The translations under genes and the position numbers were made by a program. Source: Treponema sp. (GTDB lineage: Bacteria > Spirochaetota > Spirochaetia > Treponematales > Breznakiellaceae). Taken from it: a stretch of 5,274 nucleotides of DNA. The stretch is from the NCBI GenBank assembly GCA_009785545.1, contig WQWD01000191.1, forward strand, positions 1-5,274. The letters are read 5' to 3'. Positions 1 through 5,274 of this stretch are shown piece after piece. The stretch's first letter is position 1; each line of letters begins with the position of its first letter. The notes under the pieces are model-generated. The model did no database searches and was not told the DNA's origin. It worked only from the letters and a program-made list of their open reading frames with translations.

Positions 1-1197
1 AACGCTTATAATCATGGAAAAAAATTCTTTGCCAATATGGTTTATGATGTAGGCTGGATTCATAACTCCGCTCTTAACGGCGGCATTTACGGACCGAGCT
101 GGACTTATATTACAGAGGAAGGGCGTTTTCAATCACCCGGAAGCGGACGCCGTATATGGGAAGAACAAGTCCCTCTTTATGTAAATTATGTAGTAGAGAC
201 TGTCCGAGAATTTCACAATTACGTAGGCGCTTGGGGTATCTGGAATGAACCTTGTAACCGCCCGCGTTTTTGGACTGCTTCGGATGAAGACTTTATCTAC
301 TTAACATGGCAAACAGTCAAAGGTATACGTGAGTTAGAAGAAGAACTGATAAGGGAGGGCCATAGAACTGCCGAGCAACAGCGCATCCAAATCGTCATTG
401 GCGGGCTCAGTCCGCTGGCAACTCCGGGATTTATCAGAGGCTTACTGGATGTTGAGCCAGAGCTTAGAGCATTAGCAGACGGGATTTCTTACCACCCATA
501 CAGTTCAAGCTCTGTTACAACGGCACTTGTATTTGAGAGCTTCCGTAACACCGTAGAACCCTTTGGTTTTGCCGATAAAATATGGCTCACTGAAGTTGGA
601 TACCCCACAGGAGGAGCATACCCTTCTGTAGTTCATCCTAATTTTAAAGCATCGGAAGTAATTAAAACTTTGACAGAATTAGCAATACGTGGCGCTGTTA
701 ATGCGATCTGGTACCATTTTATGGATGACCGTACTCCGGCAACTCAAGATGTGGCAAATTCCGAACACTGGTTTGGTCTTGTTTTGAACCCTTGTTATAC
801 ACCCAAAACAGGCGCACCGGCTTTTGCAATGTGGGGGCGAAAAATCCCCGGTTCACGCCATGAACCTAATTTCCCAATATCATCAAATCTACCAAGCGCT
901 TTTCGGTACCATTACTTTAGGGGTCAGAATGATGAGCATTATTTGATAATCTGGAGAGACTTTCCTGTACCAGCTAATGTAACTATTACCCTGCCCGGAA
1001 CAAACCAACGGGTTTATATTACAGACGCACGCACATGGCCTACAGACTGGAATGATGCCGGTCCCAATACGCCTTTGACTATTCCTAATTCCAGAGAACT
1101 AGGAGAAACATCAAGTCATTCAGTTGGCCCCTTGGCACAGTTCTTTGTGTGGGAAAACAACGACCCAACAGCACGACCAACGATTAGCGGCAATTAA
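1..1197 (+). CDS. Clan GH-A glycoside hydrolase, 3' part (5' end outside window)
   Basis: The frame is open from the first base, so the ATG at 37 is internal and 398 C-terminal residues are visible. The protein looks like a retaining (beta/alpha)8 glycoside hydrolase of clan GH-A, broadly like GH39, GH5 or related cellulase-fold families. Counting from base 1, GIWNEP has the likely acid/base Glu83 after Asn82. WLTEVGYPTGG has the likely nucleophile Glu198, and SYHPY with His165 fits the substrate-facing loop before it. The order (NEP, then HPY, then TE about 115 residues after the first Glu) is typical of the clan. Roughly the last 110 residues, from about FRYHYFRG, look like a small beta-sandwich domain rich in Pro, Thr and Asn. 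The N-terminus is missing, so a signal peptide cannot be judged. Substrate and exact family cannot be set from this fragment. A terminator follows 25 bases after the stop, so this is the last gene of its transcript. Confidence 0.8.
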   Translation, partial: NAYNHGKKFFANMVYDVGWIHNSALNGGIYGPSWTYITEEGRFQSPGSGRRIWEEQVPLYVNYVVETVREFHNYVGAWGIWNEPCNRPRFWTASDEDFIYLTWQTVKGIRELEEELIREGHRTAEQQRIQIVIGGLSPLATPGFIRGLLDVEPELRALADGISYHPYSSSSVTTALVFESFRNTVEPFGFADKIWLTEVGYPTGGAYPSVVHPNFKASEVIKTLTELAIRGAVNAIWYHFMDDRTPATQDVANSEHWFGLVLNPCYTPKTGAPAFAMWGRKIPGSRHEPNFPISSNLPSAFRYHYFRGQNDEHYLIIWRDFPVPANVTITLPGTNQRVYITDARTWPTDWNDAGPNTPLTIPNSRELGETSSHSVGPLAQFFVWENNDPTARPTISGN

Positions 1198-1222
1198 AAC
1201 TGCCCAAAAACGTTAAACAAAC

Positions 1223-1258
1223 AAAAAGCCGCCCTGTTTGGGGCGGTTTTTTGTTTTT
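1223..1258 (+). terminator. Rho-independent terminator of the glycoside hydrolase gene
   Basis: A GC-rich stem, CCGCCC (1229-1234) with GGGCGG (1241-1246), closes a six-base loop, TGTTTG. The stem is extended by a G-T pair and an A-run/T-run, so AAAAAG precedes it and TTTTTTG plus five more T follow. It stands 25 bases after the hydrolase stop. The A-run could let it work weakly on the other strand, but no minus-strand gene ends here. It isolates the downstream operon, which therefore needs its own promoter. Confidence 0.9.
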
Positions 1259-1304
1259 GTAAGAGTCAAGCGCACTGTACATTTTAACATAAAAATAGTA
1301 AATT

Positions 1305-1333
1305 ATAGTCAATTAATTTTATTAATTGACTAT
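1305..1333 (+). repeat. Hairpin 1 of left element (13-bp stem, TTT loop)
   Basis: ATAGTCAATTAAT (1305-1317) and ATTAATTGACTAT (1321-1333) are perfectly complementary around TTT. The stem is the element's terminal repeat folded back on itself, so the 5' end holds two facing copies of the terminus. It is AT-rich with no T-run after it, so it is not a convincing terminator. The same hairpin is conserved base for base in the right copy. Confidence 0.85.
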
Positions 1334-1346
1334 TTCCGATTGTAAA

Positions 1347-1390
1347 TATTTATTGTACAAGGAATTATTCAATTCCTTGTACAATAAATA
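1347..1390 (+). repeat. Hairpin 2 of left element (20-bp perfect stem, ATTC loop)
   Basis: Arms 1347-1366 and 1371-1390 pair without mismatch around ATTC. If transcribed as a 5' leader, it would end five bases before the AAAGGA ribosome binding site at 1396, close enough to affect leader stability or ribosome access. The corresponding stem in the right copy (4652-4695) differs at two positions that pair with each other. Confidence 0.85.
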
Positions 1391-1395
1391 AAATT

Positions 1396-1401
1396 AAAGG
1401 A
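1396..1401 (+). promoter_or_regulatory. Ribosome binding site supplied by the element
   Basis: AAAGGA lies nine bases before the ATG at 1411 and is the only Shine-Dalgarno-like sequence near that start. It is inside the element's 3' terminal repeat. Removing the element with one TA leaves an AT-only leader (roughly AGTAAATTATATTATG) with no ribosome binding site. The present start at 1411 therefore depends on the insertion. Confidence 0.75.
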
Positions 1402-1410
1402 CTATATATT

Positions 1411-2325
1411 ATGAATAGTTTTTCTGCCCGGTTTTGCCGCAAATGCCTGCATAGCTCAATAAATGTTGAGAATATGATTCGGTTTGCGGCAATGGTAAAT
1501 CCGGATTATGATATTTATAAAAGAAGCGGATTCAGGGAAGGCCACCCGATTGGCAGTCAGGATGCCGCCTACAGAATTTCTGTTGATATGATTCAGGATG
1601 GATACTACGTGGATTTTGTCGAATTGCTGATTCGTGTAAATTCCTTTGGTTTTATGGGCAGTCATTTTGCATTCAGAGGTCTTGACGACGTTATCGGCGA
1701 TGTAATGCAGGCCGGGTATAATTTTGACGAAGCTACAGGTCAATTTTTTGAAGACGAAAACCAGCAGATAACCCGAAGCTGGGGCCGCCTTTTAGACGGC
1801 GATGAAAGACAAATGGCAGTAATACGAATGGATATAGCAGGTAATTCGCTTCTTGTCAGAGAAAATCCAAAACCGCAGATTGATAAAGCTTACAGACTTT
1901 TACGCGAAATTATCGAAAATACGATTATTTCCAGGCTTGGCAGACTCTGGGCATGGGAAGGAGACGGAGCGTTAGGTGCATTTATGCTCGGCAATTACAG
2001 CAGCATGGCAATTTTTGCCGGAATGGAAATACTAAACGAAATGTTTCTTTTTAATAAAACAAAAAATCCGTTAAATTCCAATATCAATCTGCGGCTGTCG
2101 GTACATTCGGGTAATCTTGTTTATTCAGAAGATGAAATAAAATGTTTAAAAGAAGATACAGTAAGAAAAGCAATGACGCTGGAATCAAAAGCGGCTGCGC
2201 CAAATTCGCTTGTTATCTCTGAAAGTCTGGCTCTTTCGCAGGATCAATCTCTGCTTAACATTTTTAGTAATACAAAAAACGCCGCTTCGGAAAAATACCG
2301 GATATATAAAGTGTCTCAGGATTAA
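1411..2325 (+). CDS. Class III nucleotidyl-cyclase-like protein with novel N-terminal region
   Basis: This 304-residue soluble protein has no membrane segment. Residues about 135-302 resemble a class III adenylate/guanylate cyclase domain. MAVIRMDIAGNS holds Asp141 and WEGDGALGAF holds Asp185, the two metal-binding positions; then come LRLSVHSG (about 227-234), a TVRKAMTLESKAA helix (250-262) and SLVISESL. The usual substrate and transition-state residues look absent: Ala181 stands where KxxGD would have Lys, and the VNxAxRLE motif reads VRKAMTLE, with Arg252 for Asn and Thr256 for Arg. Alone it is therefore probably not a standard homodimeric cyclase. Residues 1-134, with a CRKC pair at 9-12 and GYYVDFVELLIRV, I do not recognise. 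The ATG at 1411 is chosen for its AAAGGA; Met22 (ATG at 1474) is an alternative. It is followed after 10 bases by a second cyclase-like gene. Confidence 0.7.
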   Translation: MNSFSARFCRKCLHSSINVENMIRFAAMVNPDYDIYKRSGFREGHPIGSQDAAYRISVDMIQDGYYVDFVELLIRVNSFGFMGSHFAFRGLDDVIGDVMQAGYNFDEATGQFFEDENQQITRSWGRLLDGDERQMAVIRMDIAGNSLLVRENPKPQIDKAYRLLREIIENTIISRLGRLWAWEGDGALGAFMLGNYSSMAIFAGMEILNEMFLFNKTKNPLNSNINLRLSVHSGNLVYSEDEIKCLKEDTVRKAMTLESKAAAPNSLVISESLALSQDQSLLNIFSNTKNAASEKYRIYKVSQD

Positions 2326-2335
2326 TGGACTTTTT

Positions 2336-3358
2336 ATGGAAATACTGATTTTTACAAAAAATGAAACACGGTTGAAAAACCTCTTCCCAAAAAACACTCA
2401 ATTCCATTCGTTAGCGCAAGTTTCCAATTTACCCGCTTCCGGCATTGATTTATTTTATATCGATGTTTCCACGCTCTCCCCTGCTGACGTAAAAAAAACT
2501 TTGACAAAAATAAAAAAGAGTCTTAACAATTCAGATTGGGGGATTATCGATCCAAAAGGAAGCATAAAAGACCCTGCCTGTTTTTTCTTTGACGGAGCGT
2601 CTGATTACATAGGGCCGGCTTTATTAAAAAGCGTTGAAAAAATCGAAATAAAGCGAATTAAACAAGCAATAAGCTGGCGAAAAGAAATGGCACCCGAGGT
2701 TAAAACTAAAAACTCTGAAACCAAACCCGCCTCAAACGTCATAAATAAAAACGGCATTAAGTTTCCTCCGGCAAATATTTTTCCGGGCTGGAAAAACATT
2801 TCTTCGGGAAAAACGATGCCTTTTTTTCTTTTGTATTGTTCGCTTCAGGGGGATGCGTCATTGGAAACACGCTTTGATAAAAACGCCCATTCTCAAATAC
2901 AAAAAAGATTTGTGAATACTTTAAACAGGTATTTCGAAAACAGCGAAGCAATAAAATGGATGGACTCCGGCAAAGACTGTCTTTACCTTATCCCTCCTAA
3001 AGCAAAATGTGTTGAAACAATAATCGAAGCTTGTATCAGAATGACAATAAATGCGCCTATGATTACAATAGAAACCCTCGGGGTCACAGTGCCTGTCAAT
3101 TTTGTATTTACGCTCCACTATGGACAGTTGAGCTACAAAGCGCCCGGAAAAACCGGTACTGTTGTAAGCGACGCTGTTAATGCCGTTTTTCACATGGGAT
3201 CAAAAAAAGCCGAGGCAGGGCGGGTGACCGTCTCCGGCGAAATCCCCGACGGCTCAATCCCAAAATCTTTGGAAGACTGTTTTGTTTATGCCGGCACTTA
3301 TGAAGGGCGAAAAATATGGCATACTAAAAAATTCAGCTACGAAAAAGCGTGGAAATAA
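2336..3358 (+). CDS. Receiver-like domain fused to degenerate cyclase-like domain
   Basis: This is a 340-residue protein. The frame is open further upstream, but that stretch overlaps the preceding gene; the ATG at 2336 begins MEILIF, a typical receiver first strand, and has a weak GGA six bases before it. Residues 1-115 resemble a response-regulator receiver: YIDVSTL puts Asp43 at the phosphorylation position, and FFDGASDYIGP (84-94) resembles the end of a receiver, but the usual Lys of the KP motif is missing. A polar linker spans about 116-150. Residues 160-330 parallel the cyclase-like domain of the upstream protein: FFLLYCSLQG for the first metal strand (Ser169 instead of Asp), KWMDSGKDCLYL for the GDG loop, FVFTLHYGQL, SDAVNAVFHMGSK and RVTVSGEI. 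Metal residues are lost, but Asn282 sits at the VN position. It may be a regulatory or pseudoenzyme partner of the upstream gene, with which it is surely co-transcribed. Confidence 0.65.
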   Translation: MEILIFTKNETRLKNLFPKNTQFHSLAQVSNLPASGIDLFYIDVSTLSPADVKKTLTKIKKSLNNSDWGIIDPKGSIKDPACFFFDGASDYIGPALLKSVEKIEIKRIKQAISWRKEMAPEVKTKNSETKPASNVINKNGIKFPPANIFPGWKNISSGKTMPFFLLYCSLQGDASLETRFDKNAHSQIQKRFVNTLNRYFENSEAIKWMDSGKDCLYLIPPKAKCVETIIEACIRMTINAPMITIETLGVTVPVNFVFTLHYGQLSYKAPGKTGTVVSDAVNAVFHMGSKKAEAGRVTVSGEIPDGSIPKSLEDCFVYAGTYEGRKIWHTKKFSYEKAWK

Positions 3359-3386
3359 GCAATCGGTTGTTCTTTGCCTTTGCTTA
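3356..3386. terminator. Possible weak bidirectional terminator between convergent genes
   Basis: TAAGCAA (3356-3362) and TTGCTTA (3380-3386) can pair across a 17-base loop and contain the ends of both converging stop codons. The stem is short and no clear T-run follows, so termination here is doubtful. It is listed because the 25-bp gap between the convergent genes holds nothing better. Confidence 0.2.
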
Positions 3387-4634
3387 AATATTCTTTGTTT
3401 TTATCGTTGCCGCAAATATGCTGCTGATAAGTCCAAGAATTGCGGATAACGTAAAGAGTGTTTCGATTCCAAAAGTTATCCATATAAACCCGCCCAAAAG
3501 TGCAATTAATACGCTGAATACATGATTTACAGAAATACCTGTAGACAATGTTGCGGTAACTTCCTCTTTGTTTGATGATATTCGCCGAACATAAACGTTA
3601 TTCGCCATACTTGCAACAGAGATAACCTGATCGAGTATAAAATTAACACAAACAATTATAAATGCGATATGTATTGGAAATATTCTGTGCGCAAAACCGT
3701 ACAGGAGGCATACTACGATCAATATTAAAGTATCGCCTATCATAACTGCCTTAAATCCAACTTTATCTATAAGTCTGCCAATCAACGGACTGCAAAGCAT
3801 ACAAAAAAGTGCGCATACCGCAAAAAGCAAAGACATAACCGAAGGATCAGCGTTGTATTTAAAAACAAGCACATACGGGCCAAAGGTAAGAAATATCTGT
3901 TTTCTGGCTCCGTAAAAAGTTTCCATTATGTAGTATTTGGTATATTTTTTAGCAAAATAAAGACGCTGCCTTGGCGCTTTAAGAGTGGTTTCTTTCAGAG
4001 CTGCCGCTGTTAACGCCGCCGCAACAATCAAAGTCGTGGCAATACCAAAAACAATTCTGTATCCGGTTATGTCGATTCTGCTGTATCCAAATCTTCCAAG
4101 AATAAAAAAAACTCCGATGACAATAAGAAAACCTACTATGTTACCAAGTTGACTTATTGATGCGGATATTCCAAGCGAAGCGCCGGTTTTGTCTTTTTTT
4201 GCCAGTTCCATAGCGATAGTGCTGCGTACAGGCATGATGATATGCTCACCGGTACTAAAAAGCACCAGAAAAATAACAACCAAAATTGTAGTCATAAACA
4301 TTTCAGCGCTTGTTGTAAGTAAAATCCCTATCATTCCCGCAGCCATTAAACCAATGCCAACTTTAAAAATCTTCGAGTCCGCAAACCTATACATCAATGC
4401 AAGAATAAATATCAACAAAAGACCCGGCAGTTCCCTGAAAGCGTCAATAATGCCTCGCTGATTTGGATCTACATGAAGAATATCTGACAAATAATTGTTT
4501 TGCACGCCATGTTTTAACCCGATAGCAATTCCAAAAAGAACAAGTACGCTTAAAAATCTGCCAATCTTCATATCATGACGATAAATGTTATCTAAAAATT
4601 GAGGGCGCTTCCATTTTTTATTTATTGTATTCAT
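3384..4634 (-). CDS. Major facilitator superfamily (MFS) transporter
   Basis: This 416-residue integral membrane protein has about 12 predicted helices, at approximate residues 24-41, 68-82, 91-108, 115-134, 152-180, 190-213, 245-260, 264-281, 297-315, 320-340, 363-385 and 388-410. The basic loop after helix 6 (KETTLKAPRQRLYFAKKYTKYY) separates the two six-helix halves. MFS motif A is clear in the second half as GRLIDKVGFK (286-295) and degenerate in the first as RFADSKIFKVG. The substrate cannot be told; the N-terminal half has Arg67, Glu68 and Glu130 in or near helices, which suggests a polar or charged cargo. The ATG at 4634 follows AAAGGAG by five bases. That ribosome binding site belongs to the inserted element, and the junction reconstructs as an ancestral ATGA overlap with miaA. 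It converges on the cyclase-like operon. Confidence 0.85.
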   Translation of the reverse strand: MNTINKKWKRPQFLDNIYRHDMKIGRFLSVLVLFGIAIGLKHGVQNNYLSDILHVDPNQRGIIDAFRELPGLLLIFILALMYRFADSKIFKVGIGLMAAGMIGILLTTSAEMFMTTILVVIFLVLFSTGEHIIMPVRSTIAMELAKKDKTGASLGISASISQLGNIVGFLIVIGVFFILGRFGYSRIDITGYRIVFGIATTLIVAAALTAAALKETTLKAPRQRLYFAKKYTKYYIMETFYGARKQIFLTFGPYVLVFKYNADPSVMSLLFAVCALFCMLCSPLIGRLIDKVGFKAVMIGDTLILIVVCLLYGFAHRIFPIHIAFIIVCVNFILDQVISVASMANNVYVRRISSNKEEVTATLSTGISVNHVFSVLIALLGGFIWITFGIETLFTLSAILGLISSIFAATIKTKNI

Positions 4635-4639
4635 TTATA

Positions 4640-4646
4640 CTCCTTT
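4640..4646 (-). promoter_or_regulatory. Ribosome binding site of the MFS gene, inside the element
   Basis: On the minus strand AAAGGAG lies five bases before the ATG at 4634. Six of the seven bases are shared with the left copy; the last G (base 4640) is a change specific to this copy that improves the match to the 16S 3' end while breaking terminal-repeat symmetry. Confidence 0.8.
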
Positions 4647-4651
4647 AATTT

Positions 4652-4695
4652 TACTTATTGTACAAGGAATTGAATAATTCCTTGTACAATAAGTA
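4652..4695 (-). repeat. Hairpin 2 of right element (20-bp perfect stem)
   Basis: Arms 4652-4671 and 4676-4695 pair perfectly around a four-base loop. Relative to the left copy one T-A pair has become C-G through changes at both partners (4693 and 4654), so the stem stays unbroken. Confidence 0.85.
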
Positions 4696-4709
4696 TTTAC
4701 AATCGGAAA

Positions 4710-4737
4710 TAGTCAATTAATAAAATTAATTGACTAT
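4710..4737 (-). repeat. Hairpin 1 of right element, overlapping the miaA stop
   Basis: The 13-bp stem with its three-base loop is identical to that at 1305-1333 (the matching span here is 4709-4737). The miaA stop codon (4728-4726) lies in the outer arm, so the hairpin would form across the end of the miaA message. Confidence 0.8.
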
Positions 4738-5274
4738 ACGTCCTCCAAATTTGTTAAGCTCGTCTTTTATCATTTTTGCAGTTTCTGAGTCATCACTTCC
4801 CGCTTCTATCCATTTGACATTGGGGATTCCGGCAAAAAATGTTATTTGACGTTTCGCATAACGTCGGCTGTTTTGCGCAATCAGCGCTTGTACTCCGCCT
4901 AAGTCCTGCGACAATTTCCATTTATTTTGTTTGCCTGCATTATATACATCTGTATCTTCCGCTTCGACAAAAAATTCACGGTAACCGATAGCACGCAGCC
5001 CCGGATCATCTGGAGTATATCCCATTTCAAAAAGTGAACGTACTTCCGCCGCTAGACCTTGGTTAAACATTTGAGCGCAGCGCAGGTTGATACGGCGGTA
5101 CAGCTCTTCCCTGCGGCGTGAAAGCCCAACGACAATAAAACGAAAAGCCCGAAGTCTTTCGTCACGAGTTTCCCGCGAATTTGTTTTAAACGAAGAAAGC
5201 GGTAATCCGCAGGCACGATACACTTCCACCGCACGGGCGAGGCGGTATTCATCGTTGATATGAATACGAGCGGC
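4726..5274 (-). CDS. miaA: tRNA dimethylallyltransferase MiaA, C-terminal part (5' end outside window)
   Basis: MiaA transfers a dimethylallyl group to N6 of A37 in tRNAs that read codons starting with U. The frame is open to the window edge, so a GTG at 5229 is internal; 182 residues are visible of a family usually about 300 long. Recognisable blocks are HINDEYRLARAVEVY (the conserved N-D-x-R-x-x-RAxEV segment), REELYRRINLR, FNQGLAAEVRSLFEMGY, RAIGYREF and RRYAKRQITFF. The N-terminal P-loop and the catalytic start are outside. The end is odd: the final Ile-Val-Asn and the TAA stop are encoded by the inserted 103-bp element. Without it the frame would read GGRK and stop at a TGA overlapping the MFS ATG. 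The lost tail is tiny and beyond the conserved core, so the enzyme should remain functional. Confidence 0.92.
   Translation of the reverse strand, partial: AARIHINDEYRLARAVEVYRACGLPLSSFKTNSRETRDERLRAFRFIVVGLSRRREELYRRINLRCAQMFNQGLAAEVRSLFEMGYTPDDPGLRAIGYREFFVEAEDTDVYNAGKQNKWKLSQDLGGVQALIAQNSRRYAKRQITFFAGIPNVKWIEAGSDDSETAKMIKDELNKFGGRIVN
4741..4746 (-). promoter_or_regulatory. Relic ribosome binding site of the MFS gene within miaA
   Basis: On the minus strand GGAGGA codes for Gly-Gly near the end of MiaA. It now lies over 100 bases before the MFS start. Without the element, GGAGG would stand six bases before that ATG, an ideal Shine-Dalgarno position. It is interpreted as the original site, displaced by the insertion. 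Confidence 0.6.

Larger units (their letters stand above)
1304..1406 (+). mobile_element. 103-bp MITE-like element, left copy
   Basis: The element begins TATAGTCAATTAATTTTAT and ends ATAAAATTAAAGGACTATA, which are inverted repeats over about 20 bases with two mismatches. The outermost TA at each end fits a TA target duplication, as expected for miniature elements mobilised by IS630/Tc1-mariner-type transposases; the assignment to that group is by analogy. Inside are two hairpins, a 13-bp stem at 1305-1333 and a perfect 20-bp stem at 1347-1390. There is no coding capacity. An inverted copy at 4636-4738 matches at 100 of 103 positions. The 3' end carries AAAGGA and stops four bases before the ATG at 1411. 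I found no other copy in the window, and genome copy number is unknown. Confidence 0.8.
4636..4738 (-). mobile_element. 103-bp MITE-like element, right copy (inverted)
   Basis: Read on the minus strand, this has the same length as the copy at 1304-1406 and differs at three positions. Two of these are the partners of one base pair in the 20-bp stem (4693 and 4654). The third, at 4640, changes the inner terminus from GACTATA to GAGTATA and lengthens the ribosome binding site to AAAGGAG. The outer end lies inside the miaA coding frame, and the inner end stops one base before the MFS ATG. Removing the element with one TA gives GGACGTAAATGA, which restores a plausible miaA stop overlapping the MFS start. 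Confidence 0.8.

Noticed and set aside
1326..1354. Inward sigma70 promoter in the element (TTGACT at 1326, TTTATT at 1349, 17-base spacing)
   Set aside because: The -35 is good (5 of 6), but the -10 is only 4 of 6 and becomes CTTATT in the right copy. In such AT-rich sequence this is expected by chance, so I would not annotate it without transcript data.
1347..1390. Reading the 20-bp stem as an intrinsic terminator
   Set aside because: On the plus strand it is followed by AAATTAAAGG, not a T-run, and it directly precedes a ribosome binding site and start codon.
1456..1743. Minus-strand open frame of 95 codons
   Set aside because: It lies entirely antisense to the first cyclase-like gene, whose protein shows family motifs. 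No ribosome binding site or recognisable product.
2210..2335. Upstream extension of the second cyclase-like gene to an ATG at 2210
   Set aside because: It would overlap the preceding gene by over 100 bases in another frame, and the sequence there codes for the C-terminus of the first protein. The ATG at 2336 starts a sensible first strand.
4189..4461. Plus-strand open frame of 90 codons
   Set aside because: It is antisense to the MFS gene, and its composition is that of a reversed membrane-helix sequence.
1304..4738. Composite transposon with the cyclase-like operon and MFS gene as cargo
   Set aside because: There is no transposase inside. Removing the right copy alone restores an ATGA junction between miaA and the MFS gene, which means that gene was already next to miaA. 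Two separate insertions explain the data better.

Overview
The window looks like a chromosomal stretch from an AT-rich bacterium. A Treponema-like spirochaete is my best guess from the style of the MiaA, receiver and cyclase-like proteins, but nothing here proves it. It carries five protein genes, two of them cut by the window edges, and two copies of a small repeat.

Layout: (1) 1-1197 (+) is the 3' part of a clan GH-A glycoside hydrolase, closed by a strong intrinsic terminator at 1223-1258. (2) 1304-1406 is a 103-bp MITE-like element. (3) 1411-2325 and 2336-3358 (+) are a two-gene operon. Both proteins carry a class III nucleotidyl-cyclase-like domain; the first keeps the metal-binding aspartates, and the second is a degenerate copy behind a receiver-like domain. 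(4) 3384-4634 (-) is a 12-helix MFS transporter converging on that operon across a 25-bp gap. (5) 4636-4738 is a second, inverted copy of the 103-bp element. (6) 4726-5274 (-) is the 3' part of miaA, whose last codons and stop lie inside that second element.

The most notable feature is the repeat. The two copies agree at 100 of 103 positions, start and end with TATAGTC/GACTATA-type inverted termini, and fit a TA target duplication. Both are oriented so that the end carrying AAAGGA lies a few bases before a start codon, so each supplies the ribosome binding site of the gene it precedes. The two ends of the element differ within their inverted repeats mainly at the two bases that create this site. 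Removing the right copy with one TA restores an ancestral miaA-MFS junction with GGAGG, six bases, then an ATGA stop/start overlap. The element therefore appears to have split a translationally coupled operon, rewritten the miaA C-terminus and replaced the ribosome binding site it displaced.

The two cyclase-like proteins may act as a pair, a possible nucleotide-signalling or pseudoenzyme module. The transporter was probably part of the miaA operon and need not be linked to them functionally.
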